Of a DNA stretch of 37,502 bases, positions 8,880-19,817 are shown one piece after another. The notes below the pieces were generated by a model. It ran no database searches. It was not told where the DNA came from and saw only the letters and a list, made by a program, of their open reading frames with translations. Location of the stretch: NCBI GenBank assembly GCA_018646985.1, contig JABGTR010000010.1, positions 1 to 37,502 on the forward strand. Reading direction: 5' to 3'. A program made the position numbers and the translations under genes. Positions within the stretch are counted from its first letter, which is position 1; every line of letters begins with the position of its first letter. This DNA comes from Minisyncoccota bacterium (GTDB lineage: Bacteria > Patescibacteriota > Microgenomatia > UBA1400 > PJMF01).

Positions 8880-9812
8880 ATGAGCTCAACCAAATCTATT
8901 AAGAGGCGTATTAAAAGTGCCACTAACATTTCTAAGATCACTAAGGCAATGGAAATGGTAGCTGCTTCTAAGATGCGCCATGCTCAAGACATGGCTCTTT
9001 CTAGTCGTCCCTATACTGAAAAAATGAAAGAGATCTTAACTGATATTGTCGAGATCATGAGACAAGATGTGTCTCACTTTCTTTTAGAATCACCAAGAGT
9101 AGCTAAAGGTGCTCCTAGTAAAAACCTGGTGATTGTCCTCTCATCAGACAAAGGTCTTTGCGGAGGTCTTAACAGCAACCTTTATCGAGGTTTAGAATCT
9201 TGGCAAACAGACTTGTTGGAAAAGAACCCAGATTTAAAAGACACTAGATTTGAGTTTGTTACAGTGGGCAAAAAAGCTAAAGAACATATTATGAAAACCC
9301 AGCGATTTTTATTAGCTGAATTTCCCAGTCATGGAGACAAACCTAGATACCGAGATACTATTCCTTTGTACGATACTATCTACAATAGTTTTGAAAATAA
9401 TGAATATCAAAAAGTTTACATTGTCTTTATGGAGTTTATCTCCACCATTGTCCAAAGACTATCTGTCAGACAACTTTTACCAATTCAAAAAGAAGAGATT
9501 AATGAAACTTTTGAACAGATCATGCTTGAAGAGAAATCTGTTAAATTTAAATTCAGCAAAGATTATATCTTTGAACCAGATGTTGAAACTGTCTTCAATC
9601 AACTACTCCCCAAATATCTAGGGCTGTACTTGTACCACATCATCTTAGAATCAATTGCCAGTGAACATTCAGCTAGAATGGTGGCCATGAAAAGCGCACA
9701 TGATAATGCCACTGATGTTGTCAAAGATCTTTCTCTAGAATACAACCAGCTCAGACAACAAAAAATTACTAATGAATTGCTAGATTCTATCAGTGCCAGA
9801 ATGATAATGTAG
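8880..9812 (+). CDS. atpG: F0F1 ATP synthase subunit gamma
   Basis: N-terminal IKRRIKSATNISKITKAMEMVAASKMR, SSDKGLCGGLNSNL, C-terminal coiled-coil. Confidence 0.95.
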   Translation: MSSTKSIKRRIKSATNISKITKAMEMVAASKMRHAQDMALSSRPYTEKMKEILTDIVEIMRQDVSHFLLESPRVAKGAPSKNLVIVLSSDKGLCGGLNSNLYRGLESWQTDLLEKNPDLKDTRFEFVTVGKKAKEHIMKTQRFLLAEFPSHGDKPRYRDTIPLYDTIYNSFENNEYQKVYIVFMEFISTIVQRLSVRQLLPIQKEEINETFEQIMLEEKSVKFKFSKDYIFEPDVETVFNQLLPKYLGLYLYHIILESIASEHSARMVAMKSAHDNATDVVKDLSLEYNQLRQQKITNELLDSISARMIM

Positions 9813-9815
9813 TAA

Positions 9816-11676
<1,861 letters not shown>

Positions 11677-11691
11677 AAAAGCCAATGATGC

Positions 11692-11719
11692 TTGCATTCT
11701 AGAGATAAATCTCTATACT
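11692..11719 (+). promoter_or_regulatory. Putative promoter TTGCAT-N16-TATACT with palindromic operator TAGAGATAAATCTCTA (11700-11715)
   Basis: Near-consensus boxes with a 7+7 perfect inverted repeat in the spacer, upstream of greA. Confidence 0.5.
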
Positions 11720-11730
11720 AAACAAGATTT

Positions 11731-11808
11731 ATGAAGAAATGCAACTCATCTTGCGTACCAACTATTTTTTCTTCGTTATCACTTAAAAAAACAGGGTCCG
11801 TAATATGA
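11731..11808 (+). CDS. Possible 25-aa leader ORF upstream of greA
   Basis: MKKCNSSCVPTIFSSLSLKKTGSVI*; its TGA overlaps the greA ATG as ATGA. Not in the supplied ORF track (too short). Confidence 0.3.
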   Translation: MKKCNSSCVPTIFSSLSLKKTGSVI

Positions 11809-12284
11809 ACGATAACAACAAAACCATTAAACTAACTCCAGAAGGTTCTGAAGAGCTCAAAGCAGAGCTAGAAGTATTGGTGGGCGACAAGCTCCCCAAA
11901 GCCATTAAGAGAGTCGCTGAAGCTAGAGAGTATGGTGATCTATCTGAAAATTCTGAGTACCATGATGCTCGAGATGATCGAAATCTGCTTGATACTAGAA
12001 TTTCCGAAATTGAAAAAATATTAGAAACTGCGGTTATTGTTAAAGCTACTCGCAGTAAAGATAGGATTGGCATGGGTTCACAAGTAGTGATCCATCTCAA
12101 GGGCAAGAGCTCTAAAACTAAAACTCTCCAAATTGTCGGTGAGTATGAATCTGATCCACTTGAGGGAAAAATCTCTAGTATCTCACCACTAGGAAAAGCT
12201 CTGATGGGCAAAAAAAAGGACAATGAAGTCACATATCAAGCCCCTGCGGGAGAAAAAACTTATAAAATAGTCACAATTAAATAA
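11805..12284 (+). CDS. greA: Transcription elongation factor GreA
   Basis: LTPEGSEELKAELE, REYGDLSENSEYHDARDD, C-terminal ISPLGKALMGKKKDNEV. Confidence 0.96.
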   Translation: MNDNNKTIKLTPEGSEELKAELEVLVGDKLPKAIKRVAEAREYGDLSENSEYHDARDDRNLLDTRISEIEKILETAVIVKATRSKDRIGMGSQVVIHLKGKSSKTKTLQIVGEYESDPLEGKISSISPLGKALMGKKKDNEVTYQAPAGEKTYKIVTIK

Positions 12285-12307
12285 AAAAAATAGAAATAAG
12301 AATAACA

Positions 12308-12331
12308 CCCCGCCACAACCGGGGGTTTTTT
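12308..12331 (+). terminator. Rho-independent terminator downstream of greA
   Basis: ccccg-ccacaac-cgggg stem followed by gtttttt. Confidence 0.8.
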
Positions 12332-12353
12332 GTTAGAATAAGGAAATCTTAGT

Positions 12354-14018
12354 ATGAATAAAAAAAACTCCGCTATAACCCAATCTCCTCACTGGGCCGA
12401 CAAACTAGCCCCAGGAATATTAAAATGGCAAAAAAAACTAGGTGTTAAAAACCTACATGTAGATGATATGAAGACTCCCTCTGGGAGAGCTCATACTGGA
12501 GCGCTAAGAGGAGTTTTGTTCCACGACTTAGTAGCAAAAGTTCTACAAAATCAAGATCCTAAAACAGTGAGTACTTACGTCTTCAATGACATGGACCCGA
12601 TGGACGGCTTACCCGCATACCTAGATAAGGAAGACTATCAACAGCACATGGGCAAACCTCTTTCTAAAATTCCAGCGCCAGCTCTAGATAAATCTGGCGT
12701 AGATTTTAGTCAGGCTTCTGAAGAAGAAAAAGATAGATATCGCCATGCCAAAAGTTTTGCTGAGTTTTACGCCTTTGATTTTATTGATGCTTTTCGTCAT
12801 CTAGGTTGCGAACAAAAAATTGTGTGGAGTCATGAATTATATGAATCTGGCCAAATGGATAAAGCAATTAAAACTGCTTTAGATAGTGTTGATAAAATGA
12901 AAAAAATCTATCGTGAAGTGGCTGAGTATGATTTACCAGAAAATTGGTATCCATTCCAAGTAACTTGTGAAAAGTGTGGCAAAGTAGGCACTACTTTAGT
13001 AACAGGATGGGATGGAGAGCAAGTTACTTATGAATGCCAACTAGATAAAGTAACTTGGGCTAAAGGTTGCGGGCATACTAGTAAAGTCACTCCTTTTGGT
13101 GGCACTGGAAAATTACTTTGGAAGGTAGATTGGCCAGCTCACTGGACTACGATGGGAGTCAATGTAGAAGGAGCGGGCAAAGATCACACTTCTGCTGGTG
13201 GTTCTAGAGACATGGGAAAAGCCATGTGTGAGCAAGTTTTTGATATTCCCAATCCTTTTGATATTCCCTATGAATGGATCTTGATCCGTGGAGCTAAGAT
13301 GAGCTCCAGCAAAGGAGTTGGCACGTCCGCTCGTGAGTTTGTGCAGTTATTCCCAGCTGAAATTGGGCGGTTCCTATTTACTCACTCTCACTACAACAGC
13401 GTCATTGATTTTGATCCACACACCATGTCTATTCCAGATTTATTTGATGGCTATGATCAAGGAGCCAAAATATTTTGGAAAGAAGAGGAAGGTGATCAAC
13501 GTAAAGGTAGAGCTTTCGAGTTATCCCAAATAGATGAGGTTCCTTCAACTTACTTTTTGCCTCGTTTCCGAGATATTTCTCTTTGGATGCAGCACCCAGA
13601 AATAAACTTAGTTGAGAAGTTTGCTGAAATTAAAGGTTCAGCTTTATCAAATCAAGAAATTAAAGAGCTGGAAGATAGACAAAGATACGCTCAGATTTGG
13701 GTAGATAACTATGCCCCGGATGAATACCAACTGACTCCGTCAGATGAATTACCAGTTGGCACTAAAGAAATGAGTGATGAACAAATAAAATTCTTTGAAA
13801 AAACTGTGGAGATGACTACTTCAAAAAATGATTGGGACCCACAAGAGTTACAGCAAGCTATCTATGATTTGGCCAAAGAAACTATTGGAGCTAAACAGGG
13901 TTTTGGAGCTATTTACTTAGCTTTATTGGGTAAAAAACATGGACCAAAATCAGCTTGGTTGCTGTTGAGTGTAGAATCAGAACTATTATTAAAAAGGGTT
14001 GAACAACTAAAAAGATAA
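12354..14018 (+). CDS. lysS: Lysyl-tRNA synthetase, class I
   Basis: Class I signatures HTGALRG and KMSSSKG, CxxC zinc sites (CEKCG), 554 aa. Confidence 0.95.
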   Translation: MNKKNSAITQSPHWADKLAPGILKWQKKLGVKNLHVDDMKTPSGRAHTGALRGVLFHDLVAKVLQNQDPKTVSTYVFNDMDPMDGLPAYLDKEDYQQHMGKPLSKIPAPALDKSGVDFSQASEEEKDRYRHAKSFAEFYAFDFIDAFRHLGCEQKIVWSHELYESGQMDKAIKTALDSVDKMKKIYREVAEYDLPENWYPFQVTCEKCGKVGTTLVTGWDGEQVTYECQLDKVTWAKGCGHTSKVTPFGGTGKLLWKVDWPAHWTTMGVNVEGAGKDHTSAGGSRDMGKAMCEQVFDIPNPFDIPYEWILIRGAKMSSSKGVGTSAREFVQLFPAEIGRFLFTHSHYNSVIDFDPHTMSIPDLFDGYDQGAKIFWKEEEGDQRKGRAFELSQIDEVPSTYFLPRFRDISLWMQHPEINLVEKFAEIKGSALSNQEIKELEDRQRYAQIWVDNYAPDEYQLTPSDELPVGTKEMSDEQIKFFEKTVEMTTSKNDWDPQELQQAIYDLAKETIGAKQGFGAIYLALLGKKHGPKSAWLLLSVESELLLKRVEQLKR

Positions 14019-14020
14019 CT

Positions 14021-14554
14021 ATGAATTTACCCACCCGCACAGAATCACAAGCTTTGCTCGCTAAATATGTTGAAAATCCAGCCCTAAGACATCATTGTGA
14101 GATGGTGGCTGCTGCCATGGAGGCTTATGCAGAAAAATTTGATGAAGATGCAGAGCTCTGGTATCAAACGGGCTTACTTCATGATCTTGATTATGAAAAA
14201 TACCCCGATGAACATCCTCACAAAGCCGTCAATGATCTTTTGAATGATTATCCTGAGGAACTAAAACATGCTATCTTAGCCCATGGACCAGGAATAACTG
14301 GTGTAGAACCAGAAACAAAGATGGAGCGTTATTTATTTGCCAGTGATGAACTATCAGGATTTATGCACGCTTACTCACTGATGCGTCCCAATGGTTTTGA
14401 TGGTATGAAAGCCAGTAAAATTATCAAAAAACTCAGAGATATTAGTTTTGCTGCTAAGATAAGCAGAGAAGACGTGAATAAAGGCTTTGAAATCATCGAT
14501 GGCGAGCCAGCAGAGCACGTCCAGTTTTTGATAACAGTATTTGCAGATATATGA
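14021..14554 (+). CDS. HD-domain phosphohydrolase
   Basis: H...HD motif (LRHHCEMV...GLLHDLDYEKYPDEH). Confidence 0.8.
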   Translation: MNLPTRTESQALLAKYVENPALRHHCEMVAAAMEAYAEKFDEDAELWYQTGLLHDLDYEKYPDEHPHKAVNDLLNDYPEELKHAILAHGPGITGVEPETKMERYLFASDELSGFMHAYSLMRPNGFDGMKASKIIKKLRDISFAAKISREDVNKGFEIIDGEPAEHVQFLITVFADI

Positions 14555-15168
14555 AAAAAATAATACTAAAAGATCTTGATACATATGTATATTTAGACTC
14601 TAGCAACATCAGGAACGCGCTTAGAGTTGTCGGTGTTAAGCTAGATTTTATTAAGCTATATAAATATTTAAACACAACATATAAGCACCTTAAAACTGTA
14701 AAATACTTTGAGGGGGCTGATGTTAAAAATAAAAAGGCAGCAAAACAATTTAAGCTCTTAGAAAAAACTGGCTATAAAATGCACACGCTGGTGCGAAAGT
14801 CTTACCAAAATAAAGCCAAATATAGGTCATTTAAATGTGGTGACTGTGACAAAAAAAATACAGTTGAAATTTTAAAAAAATCAAAAACACTTAAATCAAA
14901 TGTTGATGTTTATCTATGTAGTGAACTGATGGGTGATTTACTTAACGTCAATAGGCCTTTTCATATCATTATCTTTTCTTGCGATGGAGACTTCTCAGAA
15001 ATGATTGAAAACATGTTGAAAAAAAATAAACATGCCCATATTACTGTTATTGCAACGCCATTTACAAAACATAACAACTACCTATCTATTAGACTAAAAC
15101 AACTCGAAAGAGTTGACCGATACTATTTGGCTAATATAATAAATATTAAGGATAAAATAAAAAAATGA
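14551..15168 (+). CDS. NYN/PIN-like ribonuclease-family protein
   Basis: YLDSSNIRNAL start, NVDVYLCSELM and IIIFSCDGDFSEMIENML motifs typical of NYN domains; inserted KCGDC; ATGA overlap with the HD gene. Confidence 0.75.
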   Translation: MKKIILKDLDTYVYLDSSNIRNALRVVGVKLDFIKLYKYLNTTYKHLKTVKYFEGADVKNKKAAKQFKLLEKTGYKMHTLVRKSYQNKAKYRSFKCGDCDKKNTVEILKKSKTLKSNVDVYLCSELMGDLLNVNRPFHIIIFSCDGDFSEMIENMLKKNKHAHITVIATPFTKHNNYLSIRLKQLERVDRYYLANIINIKDKIKK

Positions 15169-15192
15169 GAGCTACACCTAAGTGGAGCTCTC
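15167..15192 (+). promoter_or_regulatory. Strong hairpin at the 3' end of the NYN gene, upstream of serS
   Basis: gagagctacac-ctaa-gtggagctctc, 11-bp stem with one mismatch; no U-tract directly after it. Confidence 0.5.
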
Positions 15193-15279
15193 GAACGGTA
15201 AACTATTCCACCAAAGTGAAAAAGTTGATTAACATTATTATATACTATCAGTTTACTAATAGTCAATAAAAAAGGGTAC

Positions 15280-16554
15280 ATGCTAGATATTAACTACATT
15301 CGCAATAATAAAGACTTGGTTAAGCAAGCTACTAAAGATAAACAACTAGATGTGAGTGTAGTGGATAATCTACTTGATGTGGATGAAAAACGGCGTCAAC
15401 TAATTAAAGAAGTCGATGCCATCCGCCAGCAAATCAATCAAAACGCTGATAAAATCAAACAACAAGTCCAACAAGGTGGCAAACCAGAGGCAGCAGATAT
15501 CGAGCAAGGAAAGAAACTTAAAACTCAACTTAAAGAAATCGAGCCTAAACTTAGAGAAATCGAAGAAAAATTTAACAATTTAATACTGCAGGTTCCCAAC
15601 ATTCCTGCTGATGACGTCCCCGTAGGAGCAGATGAATCTGGAAACAAAGTCATCAAGCAAGTTGGTGATAAACCTCAGTTTAATTTTGAACCTCAGCCAC
15701 ACGACAAACTCATGTACGACCTGGATCTTCTAGATACCCAGCGAGCTGTAAAAATTGCTGGCTTTCGCTCTTACTTTCTGAAGAATGAAGCTGTTCTCCT
15801 AGAACAAGCTCTGCTTCAATACTCACTCCACGCCATGATTGAACACGGATTTACCCCGATGACAGTCCCCACCATGGTCAATAAAGAAGCTTTAGTTGGC
15901 ACTGGTTACTTCCCTTGGGGAGAAGACGATCACTACACCACTCAAGATGCCACTCACCTCACCGGAACTGCAGAGGTAGCCTTGACTGCTTACTACCAAG
16001 GAGAAACTCTGACAGAAAAAGATTTGCCAATTAAAATGGTTGGCATCTCACCATGCTTCCGTCGCGAGGTTGGCTCTCATGGTAAAGATACTAGTGGCAT
16101 CATTAGAGTTCACCAGTTCAATAAAGTAGAGCAAGTCATCTATACCATCGCTGATGAAGAGGAAACTATAAAATGGCATGAAAAAATGACTCAATTTTCT
16201 GAAAAAATCTTACAAGACCTAGAACTACCTTACCAAATTTTAGCCATGTGCAGTGGTGATATGGGTGCCGGACAACGCAAAAAATATGATATTGAAACTT
16301 GGTTCCCAGCTCAGAATAAATATCGTGAAACTCACTCAGCTAGTTATTTCTTAGACTTCCAATCTCGCCGGCTCAACATCCGCTATCAAGATAAAAAAGG
16401 TGAGCTTAAGCATGTCTACACACTAAACAACACTGTCGCTGCTTCGCCACGACTATTAGCTGCTATCATTGAAAACTACCAACAAGCTGATGGCTCCATC
16501 AAAGTCCCCACAGTTTTACAAAAATACGTCGGAAAAGAGAGTATTTCTAGGTAA
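15280..16554 (+). CDS. serS: Seryl-tRNA synthetase
   Basis: N-terminal coiled-coil MLDINYIRNNKDLVKQA; class II motifs CFRREVGSHGKDTSGIIRVHQFNKVEQ and NNTVAASPRLLAAIIENYQ. Confidence 0.97.
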   Translation: MLDINYIRNNKDLVKQATKDKQLDVSVVDNLLDVDEKRRQLIKEVDAIRQQINQNADKIKQQVQQGGKPEAADIEQGKKLKTQLKEIEPKLREIEEKFNNLILQVPNIPADDVPVGADESGNKVIKQVGDKPQFNFEPQPHDKLMYDLDLLDTQRAVKIAGFRSYFLKNEAVLLEQALLQYSLHAMIEHGFTPMTVPTMVNKEALVGTGYFPWGEDDHYTTQDATHLTGTAEVALTAYYQGETLTEKDLPIKMVGISPCFRREVGSHGKDTSGIIRVHQFNKVEQVIYTIADEEETIKWHEKMTQFSEKILQDLELPYQILAMCSGDMGAGQRKKYDIETWFPAQNKYRETHSASYFLDFQSRRLNIRYQDKKGELKHVYTLNNTVAASPRLLAAIIENYQQADGSIKVPTVLQKYVGKESISR

Positions 16555-16583
16555 TCATCTTTCTGGCATAATAGGCGCTCCTT

Positions 16584-19439
16584 ATGTTTAAATTTATTAC
16601 TAAACTTTTTGACCAACATCAGAAGATGCTTGATGAAAATCAAGCTATTGTTGAGCAGATTAATGCTCTTGAGCCACAAATTAAAAAATTAACAGATAAA
16701 AAACTTGCTGCTCAAACCGCTAAATTCAAAAAAATAATTAAAGAAGAAGTAGAACAAGGTAAAGACGAACAAGATATTCTTAACCAACTCCTCCCCGAAG
16801 CCTTCGCCACCGTCAGAGAAACCTCTCGCAGAATCCTCAGCATGCGCCATTTTGACGTTCAGCTTCTAGCTGGAGTTGCCCTTCATAAAGGCACCATTAC
16901 CGAACAAAAAACTGGTGAAGGAAAAACCCTTTCTGTCACCGCCCCTCTTTATTTGAATTCTCTCCTAGGAAAAGGAGCTCACCTCATTACCGTTAACGAT
17001 TACTTAGCCGAGATTGGTTGTGGCTGGATGAGTCCTATCTACCACTTTTTAGGTCTTTCCACCTCAGTTGTGATTCATGATGAGTCTAAACTTTATAACC
17101 CCGAAATTGACAGTGAAGAAAGAGGAGACGAGAGATTAGAACACTTCGAAAAAATATCTAGGAGAGAAGCCTACGCAACTGATATTACCTATGGCACTAA
17201 CAACGAATTTGGCTTTGATTACCTCCGAGATAATATGGTTCAGACCTTAGACAACATGGTCCAACGACAAAACAGCGCCCATCACTTTGTCATTGTTGAT
17301 GAAGCTGACTCAATTCTGATTGATGAAGCCAGAACTCCACTAATTATTTCAGCTCCAGATATTGATCTAACCGAAGAGTACTTTAGATACTCAAAAATGG
17401 TCCATTCTCTAACCAGTGAAGTTGACTACAAAATTGACGAAAAAGCCAAGACAGCCACTCTAACTGATCTAGGTATCAAGCGCATTGAGCAAAAACTGAA
17501 GGTAACCAACCTCTATGAAGAAAGCTTTGACACCATCCATCATGTTGAAGCCGCTCTAAAAGCCAAAACTCTTTACAGAAGAGATAAAGAGTACATTGTT
17601 CGTGAGAATCAAGTCATTATCGTCGATGAACATACCGGCCGCCTCATGTATGGCCGCCGCTACTCAGATGGCCTCCATCAATCTATTGAAGCCAAAGAGG
17701 GTGTGCCCATCCAAAAAGAATCTCGAACCATGGCTACTATCTCTATTCAGAATTACTTCCGCATGTATGACAAGCTTTCTGGCATGACCGGTACTGCTGT
17801 CACTGAAGCTGAGGAGTTTAATAAAATATATGATGTGGCAGTATTAGTGGTACCAACAAATAAGCCAATCCAGCGAGATGATCGTCCAGACTTGGTCTAC
17901 AAAACTCAAGCTGCTAAATACTCTGCAATTGTTAAAGAAGCAGAGCAAGTTCATCAAGAAGGCAGGCCAATTCTGATTGGAACTAGATCAATTGAAAATA
18001 ATCAAATTATCTCCAACTTCCTCAAGCGTAAAAAAATTCCCTTTAACTTGCTCAATGCTAAAAACCATGAAAAAGAAGCCTCTGTTATTTCTAATGCTGG
18101 TAGAAAAGGTGCTATCACCGTCGCTACCAATATTGCTGGCCGAGGAGTAGATATTGTCCTCGGAGGATCCAAGCCAGAGCTTAAAGACTTTCGACGTAAA
18201 GATGGTAACGGCTACAAAGAAAAAGCTTACCAAAAAGCTCTTGATGAATGGAAAAGGGATCATGATGAGGTAGTTGAACTAGGTGGACTTCATATTGTCG
18301 GTACAGAACGCCACGAATCACGCCGCATTGATAACCAACTTCGTGGTCGAGCTGGAAGACAAGGAGACAATGGTAGCTCCATATTTTTCCTTTCTCTAGA
18401 AGACGAGATTATGCGCATCTTTGGTGGAGAACAAATTTCAAAGATGATGGACTTTTTAAAAATAGAAGAAAGCCAACCCATTGAACATGGCATGGTCAGT
18501 AAAGCTATCGAGTCAGCTCAAGTAAAAGTAGAAGGATTTTTCTTCGATCAGCGTAAGAGATTAGTTGACTTTGATGACGTCATGAATAAACACCGTGACA
18601 TTATCTATAAGCGTCGCCGCCGATTATTAGAAACCACTACTGACTCTAACGCCGATACCCTGAAATCACAGATTCTGGAATATATTCAGAATCAAATTGA
18701 AGCACTGGTAAGCCTCCACGCTCCTCAAGATTATTCAGATGATGAGTATGAAATATTAGTAAATGAATTTATCAAAATTATTCCTTTTGATGAAAAGTCC
18801 CAGCAAACATTACAAAAAAACCTTTCAGAACTAACAGAGGCAGATGAAATTAAAGATAAATTAATGGAGATTATCAGTCAAACCTACCTCAAAAGAGAAA
18901 AGGTAGTCGGCCGAGAACAAATGAGACAAATGGAGCAAGTGGTAACTTTATCTACAATCGATGAAAAATGGATGGATCACTTAGATGAAGTAGAGTCTCT
19001 TCGTGAAGGGATTTGGCTACGTGGAGATAAACAAACAGTCCTTTCTGAGTATAAAAAGGAAGCCTTTATCATGTTCGAACAGTTGATTCATCTAGTTGAA
19101 TCAACCATTGCCAACAAAATCTTTAGAGTTCAGCTGGGAGTCCAACGATCAAGTAGAGTTAATGTCCAACAAGCAGTTGCTCAAAAAGAAGATGTCAATG
19201 AACCTTTAGCTAAAGAGGTTGCGGATGCCACTGTTCCTTCTATAAAAAGTAGTCATAAAACTACTAAAGGTGATATCTCAGATCTAGCCTCTGTCCTGGG
19301 TTCAGCCAAAGGTAAAACTCAAGTTACTGGCTCAACACTCAAAAAAGCTAAAATAAAACGCAATGATCCTTGCCCCTGTGGTAGTGGCTTAAAATATAAG
19401 AAGTGCGGCCTCATTGACGCTGCTAAGCATCAATCATAA
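16584..19439 (+). CDS. secA: Preprotein translocase ATPase SecA
   Basis: MRHFDVQLLAGVALHKGTITEQKTGEGKTL, ATNIAGRGVDIVLGG, C-terminal SEC-C-like CPCGSGLKYKKCG. Confidence 0.97.
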   Translation: MFKFITKLFDQHQKMLDENQAIVEQINALEPQIKKLTDKKLAAQTAKFKKIIKEEVEQGKDEQDILNQLLPEAFATVRETSRRILSMRHFDVQLLAGVALHKGTITEQKTGEGKTLSVTAPLYLNSLLGKGAHLITVNDYLAEIGCGWMSPIYHFLGLSTSVVIHDESKLYNPEIDSEERGDERLEHFEKISRREAYATDITYGTNNEFGFDYLRDNMVQTLDNMVQRQNSAHHFVIVDEADSILIDEARTPLIISAPDIDLTEEYFRYSKMVHSLTSEVDYKIDEKAKTATLTDLGIKRIEQKLKVTNLYEESFDTIHHVEAALKAKTLYRRDKEYIVRENQVIIVDEHTGRLMYGRRYSDGLHQSIEAKEGVPIQKESRTMATISIQNYFRMYDKLSGMTGTAVTEAEEFNKIYDVAVLVVPTNKPIQRDDRPDLVYKTQAAKYSAIVKEAEQVHQEGRPILIGTRSIENNQIISNFLKRKKIPFNLLNAKNHEKEASVISNAGRKGAITVATNIAGRGVDIVLGGSKPELKDFRRKDGNGYKEKAYQKALDEWKRDHDEVVELGGLHIVGTERHESRRIDNQLRGRAGRQGDNGSSIFFLSLEDEIMRIFGGEQISKMMDFLKIEESQPIEHGMVSKAIESAQVKVEGFFFDQRKRLVDFDDVMNKHRDIIYKRRRRLLETTTDSNADTLKSQILEYIQNQIEALVSLHAPQDYSDDEYEILVNEFIKIIPFDEKSQQTLQKNLSELTEADEIKDKLMEIISQTYLKREKVVGREQMRQMEQVVTLSTIDEKWMDHLDEVESLREGIWLRGDKQTVLSEYKKEAFIMFEQLIHLVESTIANKIFRVQLGVQRSSRVNVQQAVAQKEDVNEPLAKEVADATVPSIKSSHKTTKGDISDLASVLGSAKGKTQVTGSTLKKAKIKRNDPCPCGSGLKYKKCGLIDAAKHQS

Positions 19440-19446
19440 ATATAAA

Positions 19447-19812
19447 ATGTTACCATTCAAACTTATCGGAAAAGTGATTCCTGGTGAGAAAGTGGGACGA
19501 ACAATTGGTTTTCCTACTGCAAATCTAGATCAAGTTCCCAACGAGAGTGATCTTAAGCCTGGAGTTTACGCGGGGACTTGCTCCATTATTCAAGACAACA
19601 AAAAAAAATTTAAATGCCTAGTTTATTTTGGACCCCGCTATATTTTTGATAAAAAAATGAACAGCTTCGAAGTCTTTATTTATGACTTCAGCCAAAAAAT
19701 TTACAATGAAACTATTAATGTTACTTTGCTCAAATACCTAAGAGCTCCTAGAAAAACTAAAAATCTAGCAGAGTTAAAAACTCAACTAGAAAAAGATAAA
19801 GCACAAGGCTGA
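19447..19812 (+). CDS. Riboflavin kinase domain protein, stand-alone
   Basis: GKVIPGEKVGRTIGFPTANL, VYAGTC, LKYLRAPRKTKNLAELKTQLEKD. About 121 aa with no N-terminal FAD synthetase domain. ORF track start 19414 overlaps secA; ATG at 19447 preferred. Confidence 0.88.
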   Translation: MLPFKLIGKVIPGEKVGRTIGFPTANLDQVPNESDLKPGVYAGTCSIIQDNKKKFKCLVYFGPRYIFDKKMNSFEVFIYDFSQKIYNETINVTLLKYLRAPRKTKNLAELKTQLEKDKAQG

Positions 19813-19817
19813 TAACT

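Noticed and set aside
9331-9621. 96-aa plus-strand ORF inside atpG
   Set aside because: Alternate-frame shadow of atpG; no independent start signal or recognisable family.
11788-11802. aaacagggtccgta before greA matches the 5' end of tRNA-Lys (14 nt)
   Set aside because: A 14-mer match is expected by chance in a 37-kb AT-rich window, and no other tRNA features are present; a tRNA fossil is unsupported.
11783-12232. 149-aa minus-strand ORF opposite greA
   Set aside because: Antisense to a well-conserved gene; composition is typical of a shadow ORF.
15205-15279. T-box leader for serS
   Set aside because: No T-box consensus, specifier loop or terminator/antiterminator could be identified by eye.
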